DNA of 64,000 bases from a virus: IMG/VR virus record IMGVR_UViG_3300043420_001819, positions 1-64,000 of that record, one strand, 5' to 3'. Shown one piece after another: positions 60,016 to 64,000 of this stretch; within the stretch, counting starts at the first letter, position 1; each line of letters begins with the position of its first letter. Made by a program: the position numbers and the translations under genes. The notes under the pieces are model-generated. The model was not told the origin of the DNA. It was given only the letters and a program-made list of their open reading frames with translations, and did no database searches.

Positions 60016-60702
60016 TTAATGCTTCCGTCTTGATTCCTGAATTGTTTTATCCATTTGTGCTTTTTTCTGTGCTTCAACCTGGTTGTGTACTAAAGTAGAA
60101 GCAATTGTGAAAAAAGGAGTTTGGTCATACCAACCACCTGCATCAGGTAAGAATTTAGCATTATATATATTGTAGGCATCTACTGCTGGATTTAAAACAT
60201 CTATATTAATGTCATAAATTGGGCAGTGTGTGTATAGAGTATTATTTACCATAAGTTTAAAATCAGGGTTTTTATCTTTTTCCCCAATAAAACCACAATT
60301 CCTTACCCCTTGAAGTCTTTTCTGTTTACAAATATCACACTTCCAACTATCACCTGAAAGTATTTCTGCAAAGTATAGTTCAACAGTTTCTTTTAGTGAT
60401 ACATACTCTTCTTCGCTAATAGAAGATTTTTTCATAATTTCTTCAGAAATTTCTACTATTATTTCTGAAGGAAGTTCAGATAATTCTAATGTTTTATTAT
60501 TAATAGTTTCAATAGTAATGATTGCTATTTCACAAATACGGTAAGCGTATTGTTTAGTTCTATGACCGGAGTATAATTGGTCTAATGAGTTAATTTGTCC
60601 AATGGAGAGGTTTTTGTATACTACAGTGACCTCGGGAAAGGACATTTCAGAATAAACCCGAGGTGTGTAGTAATGAGTTATCTTACTATTTAGATTTCCC
60701 AT
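60016..60702 (-). CDS. Second tail assembly chaperone (gpT-position), zinc-binding
   Basis: 228 residues, in the position of the GT chaperone extension between the first chaperone and the tape measure. A CDICKQKRLQGVRNCG cluster plus a later His-Cys (THCP) suggests a zinc site. ATG 60702 lies 17 nt inside the previous gene, in the +1 frame, and its upstream signal is weak. A stop codon directly precedes the ATG in this frame, so a standard -1 fusion is not possible; reinitiation or +1 shift remain. It presumably recruits tube subunits to the tape measure. Confidence 0.6.
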   Translation of the reverse strand: MGNLNSKITHYYTPRVYSEMSFPEVTVVYKNLSIGQINSLDQLYSGHRTKQYAYRICEIAIITIETINNKTLELSELPSEIIVEISEEIMKKSSISEEEYVSLKETVELYFAEILSGDSWKCDICKQKRLQGVRNCGFIGEKDKNPDFKLMVNNTLYTHCPIYDINIDVLNPAVDAYNIYNAKFLPDAGGWYDQTPFFTIASTLVHNQVEAQKKAQMDKTIQESRRKH

Positions 60703-61105
60703 CTACGGTGATTCCAAGTAGAATCTCAGTGTGTTCTGGATTTCTAGTAATAGCAGCAATGGCTGTTGCTACTTCACTTAAAACTTCTAAAGGCAATAAT
60801 TCAATACATGAATCTTCCATAAGGCCATTTGTATCTCTGATGAATTTAACAGGTTTACCTTTTTCATCATCGATATTAGACCAACCAACAACTCCTCTTT
60901 TAACAATGTTCCAGTTAAAAGAACCAGTTGCAAACATTATTGTTGAATCATCTTGATTAATTTTTGTCAGTCCATCTTCTAATTTAGCAAAAGACTTTGA
61001 ATCAATTTTTTTAAGCTGGATTGTAAAAGGATTTTCATCACCCCTAAATAAAACGGGGATAAAATCATAAATTTCGTCTTTTTTTGTAGAGACTACTAGA
61101 GGCAT
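60686..61105 (-). CDS. Tail assembly chaperone (gpG-position)
   Basis: 139 residues. It lies between the tail tube gene and the gpT-position gene, as gpG does in lambda. The product is alpha/beta with a helical C-terminus (EVLSEVATAIAAITRNPEHTEIL). An AGGAGA site precedes the ATG. It is separated from the tube gene by a hairpin at 61137-61152, which would lower its expression relative to the tube protein. Confidence 0.6.
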   Translation of the reverse strand: MPLVVSTKKDEIYDFIPVLFRGDENPFTIQLKKIDSKSFAKLEDGLTKINQDDSTIMFATGSFNWNIVKRGVVGWSNIDDEKGKPVKFIRDTNGLMEDSCIELLPLEVLSEVATAIAAITRNPEHTEILLGITVDGKSK

Positions 61106-61136
61106 ATATTTCTCCTAAAATTTAAAACTAAATAGT

Positions 61137-61152
61137 GAGGGCAAAAGCCCTC
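61137..61152 (-). terminator. Hairpin after tail tube gene, partial terminator
   Basis: GAGGGC-TTTT-GCCCTC on the minus strand, 5 nt after the tube gene stop, then ACTATTTAGTTTT. The 6-bp GC-rich stem with a tetraloop and a late T-run suggests attenuation or transcript stabilisation. Confidence 0.55.
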
Positions 61153-61157
61153 TGGTA

Positions 61158-62186
61158 TTAATAGTGAGCTACTAAGATTGCTTCACCAATTGTTGCATCT
61201 TCATACGCCTCGAACTCAATTTTGTTTTCAAGGATACCATCAGCATCTTCAATAGAAACTGAAGTATATCTTACACGTGGGAAGTAGATAGCAAATTTGT
61301 GAGTACCTGATGTCATTTCAAGATAAACAGCACCATCAGTGTTGTTTTTAAACTTGTTAAGTTCAGTGTAATCTTCAAAAGTAACTGACATTGACCCTGA
61401 TACAACTTTAGCAGTTACTGCTTTATCAGAGATACCTTCTGTAGTGATAGCTTCTCTATCTGATACAGTGTTTTCAATTGTGAAAGAAAGGTCTTTCGCT
61501 TCATAAGATACACCGTCAACAGTAAATGTAGCATTTTTACCTACATATGGGTTTTCAGTAATTGCAGTACCCACAAGAATTGTTTCACCAGAAGCAGTTG
61601 TATACCCAGCAGCACCCATATCAAAAGAGATAGTTGCAAGGTCAGCAACAGGGAAATCAAATGTTACACTTCCTGGAACAATACCAGTATATGTGATAGT
61701 TTGACTATCTGATGCATCACATCCAAGCATTTGCTTAACTGCCAATGATGGTTGGTCACCACATGGTTTAGCAAGTTTATAAAGTACAGCTGTACCTGTT
61801 TCACCACTCTGTGCTTCATAGATTTCATAAGCAGGTGTAACACCATCATCAGAGAATCCAATAAATGCACCAGTACCAAGACCAGCATCTTCACGTACTC
61901 CAAGAGCAACTTCAAGAAGAGCAGAACCATTAAGGTCGTCTGATGAATTTCCTAGAGGAATAAGTTCTACACCAAGAGTTCCACTTCCATAGATTTTTCC
62001 AGCAAGTTTAGGCGCACCAATGAAAGAGTTTTTAATTGCTTTTCTTTCAATAGAATCACCTTCTGGACGGAGTGCAGTGTCATTAGTTACCTCAACAACT
62101 TCGCTGTTTGTAAATGTACCGCCTGAATTAAATGAACTCTCTTTGAGAATTGCATATACGGCACTATTTGAACGATAAATAGCCAT
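61158..62186 (-). CDS. Major tail (tube) protein
   Basis: 342 residues. A beta-rich protein in the canonical place between terminator and chaperones. Features: N-terminal AILKESSFN, then ELIPLGNSSDDLNGSALLEVALG, an Ala/Gly-rich VADLATISFDMGAAGY and a terminal VSIEDADGILENKIEFEAYEDA. These resemble tail-tube proteins with a beta-sandwich fold. It is stacked as hexamers around the tape measure. Expressed from the candidate late promoter at 62218. Confidence 0.82.
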   Translation of the reverse strand: MAIYRSNSAVYAILKESSFNSGGTFTNSEVVEVTNDTALRPEGDSIERKAIKNSFIGAPKLAGKIYGSGTLGVELIPLGNSSDDLNGSALLEVALGVREDAGLGTGAFIGFSDDGVTPAYEIYEAQSGETGTAVLYKLAKPCGDQPSLAVKQMLGCDASDSQTITYTGIVPGSVTFDFPVADLATISFDMGAAGYTTASGETILVGTAITENPYVGKNATFTVDGVSYEAKDLSFTIENTVSDREAITTEGISDKAVTAKVVSGSMSVTFEDYTELNKFKNNTDGAVYLEMTSGTHKFAIYFPRVRYTSVSIEDADGILENKIEFEAYEDATIGEAILVAHY

Positions 62187-62217
62187 TATAATGTCCTTTT
62201 GTAAGTTTTGTCACAAT

Positions 62218-62226
62218 TATTATCGT
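62218..62226 (-). promoter_or_regulatory. Candidate late promoter, tail tube gene
   Basis: ACGATAATA on the minus strand, 32 nt upstream of ATG 62186, in a 51-nt gap. The most abundant tail protein is a natural target for a strong late promoter. Confidence 0.7.
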
Positions 62227-62237
62227 TACTACTACAA

Positions 62238-62654
62238 TTATGTGTTCGATAACTTTTTAATGTACGTAACCTTTAATACTAATTGTGCTACAGAGTATGG
62301 CATAATCAAACCACCATCTCTTTTGAAATCAGTTATAATTGACTCAATTGTATTACAACGCAAGAACTCATTATTCTCTACTACGCTCTCCACAATCTCA
62401 ACTAGTTCTGATAAAGTATCTTTTGATTCTAAATTTTTTTGTCTGTTGTAAATATAGATTGGAATTGTTGCATCCACTTTTACTTTACCATTAGACATAT
62501 TCTCTCGTGACTTATTATCTTTCTCGTATAAAACAGCAACTGCAGGAAATTGATTTACATCAGACCAAGCAGGAATAATATTATTATATAGTTTTTTAAA
62601 CTGTCTAGTCTGCTGTAAATCATCAATAAGTTTAGTAATCATCTCTATTCTCAT
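62238..62654 (-). CDS. Tail terminator protein
   Basis: 138 residues. Mixed alpha/beta with the order expected for the gpU/HK97 gp10-adjacent terminator: an N-terminal helix (MITKLIDDLQQ), FPAVAVLYEKD, VDATIPIYIYNRQ, then ELVEIVESVVE and a terminal SVAQLVLKVTYIKK. It caps the tail tube and joins it to the head. Its start overlaps the preceding gene by 4 nt. Confidence 0.68.
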   Translation of the reverse strand: MRIEMITKLIDDLQQTRQFKKLYNNIIPAWSDVNQFPAVAVLYEKDNKSRENMSNGKVKVDATIPIYIYNRQKNLESKDTLSELVEIVESVVENNEFLRCNTIESIITDFKRDGGLIMPYSVAQLVLKVTYIKKLSNT

Positions 62655-63241
62655 TTAAATCCTCCATATTTTGCTATGTCCATACGCATATTAATAAAGT
62701 CATCTATAATATCGTACATTGATACCATTTGAAACTCTCCGATATTTGTTCCTTTTATTGTAGTTGAAATATCAAAAGGGTCTGCTATCTTAAACTCATT
62801 TTTACCTTTTATTAATGGTTGCATAATATTATCCATCCAACCATACCACGAAGGTATTGTACCATCTTTTCTTGGTTTATACCCAGCATTAGTTCCGTAG
62901 GCAGATTTTAGGATAGAACCATTAACTTCACCAATAGATGCGTACATAGAAACTGAAAAATTATTTTTTGCTGTTGTATTAGCGTGTACATAATAATCTA
63001 AAGAAGAGCGAAGGGTTCCTGTATTGTAGTGAGGAAGTGGGTTATCATCTGGTCTTCTTCTTTTACTTTTAATAATAGAAGCTGAAACTTTTTTACTAAG
63101 AAGCTTATAGACAGTTCGTCCCCAAATGTTAACATTTTTTTTAGCTTGGCGTGCAAAATCTTCTGCAACACCTTTAGCTATTTTATCTAAGTTAAGCCTA
63201 AATGATTTAGTTAACTTTGTATCTTCATAAGGGGAAAACAT
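62651..63241 (-). CDS. Neck/minor tail protein, HK97 gp10-like
   Basis: 196 residues. Helical, basic N-terminus (KSFRLNLDKIAKGVAEDFARQAKKNV) then RPDDNPLPHYNTGTLRSSLDY and a C-terminal basic region. The NTGTLRSS element is typical of HK97 gp10-like (lambda gpZ-like) proteins, which help join head and tail. The position between connector and terminator agrees. Confidence 0.68.
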   Translation of the reverse strand: MFSPYEDTKLTKSFRLNLDKIAKGVAEDFARQAKKNVNIWGRTVYKLLSKKVSASIIKSKRRRPDDNPLPHYNTGTLRSSLDYYVHANTTAKNNFSVSMYASIGEVNGSILKSAYGTNAGYKPRKDGTIPSWYGWMDNIMQPLIKGKNEFKIADPFDISTTIKGTNIGEFQMVSMYDIIDDFINMRMDIAKYGGFK

Positions 63242-63243
63242 AA

Positions 63244-63789
63244 TTAGAGTCTATAGATTTTATAGGCCTCTAATACAGTTACGGCCATTTGAGGAATAAC
63301 ATCTAAAGGTTTTATAGATTGTTTAATATCCGTACTTAATAATGAATAGTTATCATAATTTTTAGCAGCATCATTAAACATTTTTCTTCCGATAATAAAA
63401 AGTGCATTAACAAGTGCTGAAGGAATAACTTCAGGGGTAGTATACCCTATTGTATATTCTACATAAACATTATCAGTGCCTGAAGTAAAAGTACTATCAG
63501 AATAATATATAAGGTTTTTATTGAACGTTAGTGTTGAAACATCAACATCTACTCCGCCTATTGTTACTACCTCAATAGTTTTTATGTTTCCTCTAGATAC
63601 ATAAATTCTCCCATTACCAGTACCATTTAGTACTTCAGTAATAGAACGCTCTAATATTGATACACCATAGATTTCATATATGTAGCTTTCTGCCCAACCA
63701 AGTATATCTCCAACTAAATCACGTTTTGATACATCATCCCCATCTACATCAACATAGTCAATAAATCTGGTGGTTAGTTCTGAAAACAT
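63244..63789 (-). CDS. Head-tail connector (gp6/gp15-like)
   Basis: 181 residues, helical with a beta insertion. DLVGDILGWAESYIYEIYGVSI at the N-terminus, RIYVSRGNIKTIEVVTIGG and VEYTIGYTTPEVIPSALVNALFIIGRKMF are typical of phage head-completion adaptors (GYT...(I)P..L..A). It forms the ring beneath the portal. It ends 2 nt before the next gene. Confidence 0.8.
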   Translation of the reverse strand: MFSELTTRFIDYVDVDGDDVSKRDLVGDILGWAESYIYEIYGVSILERSITEVLNGTGNGRIYVSRGNIKTIEVVTIGGVDVDVSTLTFNKNLIYYSDSTFTSGTDNVYVEYTIGYTTPEVIPSALVNALFIIGRKMFNDAAKNYDNYSLLSTDIKQSIKPLDVIPQMAVTVLEAYKIYRL

Positions 63790-63792
63790 TTA

Positions 63793-64000
63793 TTAACCTT
63801 TTTTATTAGGGCGTTTAGCTTTAGGAGCCTCTTCCTTTACTTCCTCTGTAACTACTTCTTCTACTTTTTTCGGTTCTTCTTTTTTAGCACCAATTGAAGT
63901 AAAGTGTTTTCCAAAAGTGTCAAGAACATATTTAGCTTGGTCATCTGTTAGTTCATAGTCTCTACCAGAAACAAATTCAATACCAACAGAAACAAGGCCA
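63793..64000 (-). CDS. Head-associated protein, C-terminus only
   Basis: The last 69 codons of a leftward gene that continues past the window. It ends in two consecutive stop codons (63793-63795 and 63790-63792). The readable part is a small domain (GLVSVGIEFVSGRDYELTDDQ...YVLDTFGKHF) and a charged Lys/Glu/Pro tail ending APKAKRPNKKG. This is common for small proteins encoded between the major capsid gene and connectors. Function unknown. Confidence 0.55.
   Translation of the reverse strand, partial: GLVSVGIEFVSGRDYELTDDQAKYVLDTFGKHFTSIGAKKEEPKKVEEVVTEEVKEEAPKAKRPNKKG

Noticed and set aside
1-64000. tRNA genes and lysogeny genes (integrase, repressor of CI type)
   Set aside because: No cloverleaf-like sequence is seen in the small gaps, and no integrase motif or clear CI-like repressor was found in this window.

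Overview
The window is the larger part of a tailed double-stranded DNA phage genome. It is AT-rich and almost gap-free, with many start/stop overlaps. Structural genes indicate a long, non-contractile, siphovirus-like tail: a 2051-residue tape measure, a tail tube protein, two chaperone-position genes, a tail terminator and GTA/lambda-type tip proteins, with no sheath or baseplate. M15 peptidase endolysins without a wall-binding domain and a GTA-type 3TM holin suggest a Gram-negative host. Two perfect TTGACA-N17-TATAAT promoters point to a host with ordinary sigma-70. The host genus cannot be fixed from sequence alone; a marine or campylobacterotal bacterium is a guess from AT content. Terminase, portal and capsid genes are not in the window and are expected just beyond position 64000.

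Layout. (1) 1-18026, rightward: small accessory genes, rIIA/rIIB-like genes, thyX, a miniature SPFH protein, a GIY-YIG homing endonuclease, then the replication block (UvsW-like helicase, ClpP-like protease, family A DNA polymerase, DnaB-like helicase, DnaG-like primase, zinc ribbon). (2) 18029-25319, leftward: zinc-ribbon protein, phage sigma factor, SbcC/SbcD-like recombination nuclease, acyl carrier protein, single-strand-binding protein, dNMP kinase and 5'-3' exonuclease. A bidirectional terminator hairpin at 18050-18077 separates blocks 1 and 2. (3) 25320-25543: divergent control region. (4) 25544-27056, rightward: a ColE2-plasmid-type Rep/primase and a RuvC-like resolvase. (5) 27043-64000, leftward: lysis cassette, a very large set of fibre and receptor-binding genes, tail tip, tape measure, chaperones, tube and head-tail connectors.

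Two results stand out. First, the 9-mer ACGAT(A/T)ATA sits 30-32 nt upstream of five late-gene start codons (62186, 59974, 47911, 43708, 29609), four of them in very small intergenic gaps. It resembles the -10 element of FliA-type sigma factors, and the phage encodes a FliA-like sigma factor at 19439-20011. I propose that these are late promoters read by the phage sigma factor, while early genes use host sigma-70. Second, a 29-nt sequence is repeated exactly at 1918-1946 and 25388-25416. The second copy lies just upstream of the ColE2-type Rep gene, and the core resembles the ColE2 origin as I remember it, so the repeats are candidate replication origins.

Other unusual content: three tail fibres each built from exactly seven FG-GAP repeats; a phage acyl carrier protein; a truncated paralogue of the holin; tandem M15 endolysins; and an rIIB-like protein carrying a NUMOD1-like DNA-binding tail.
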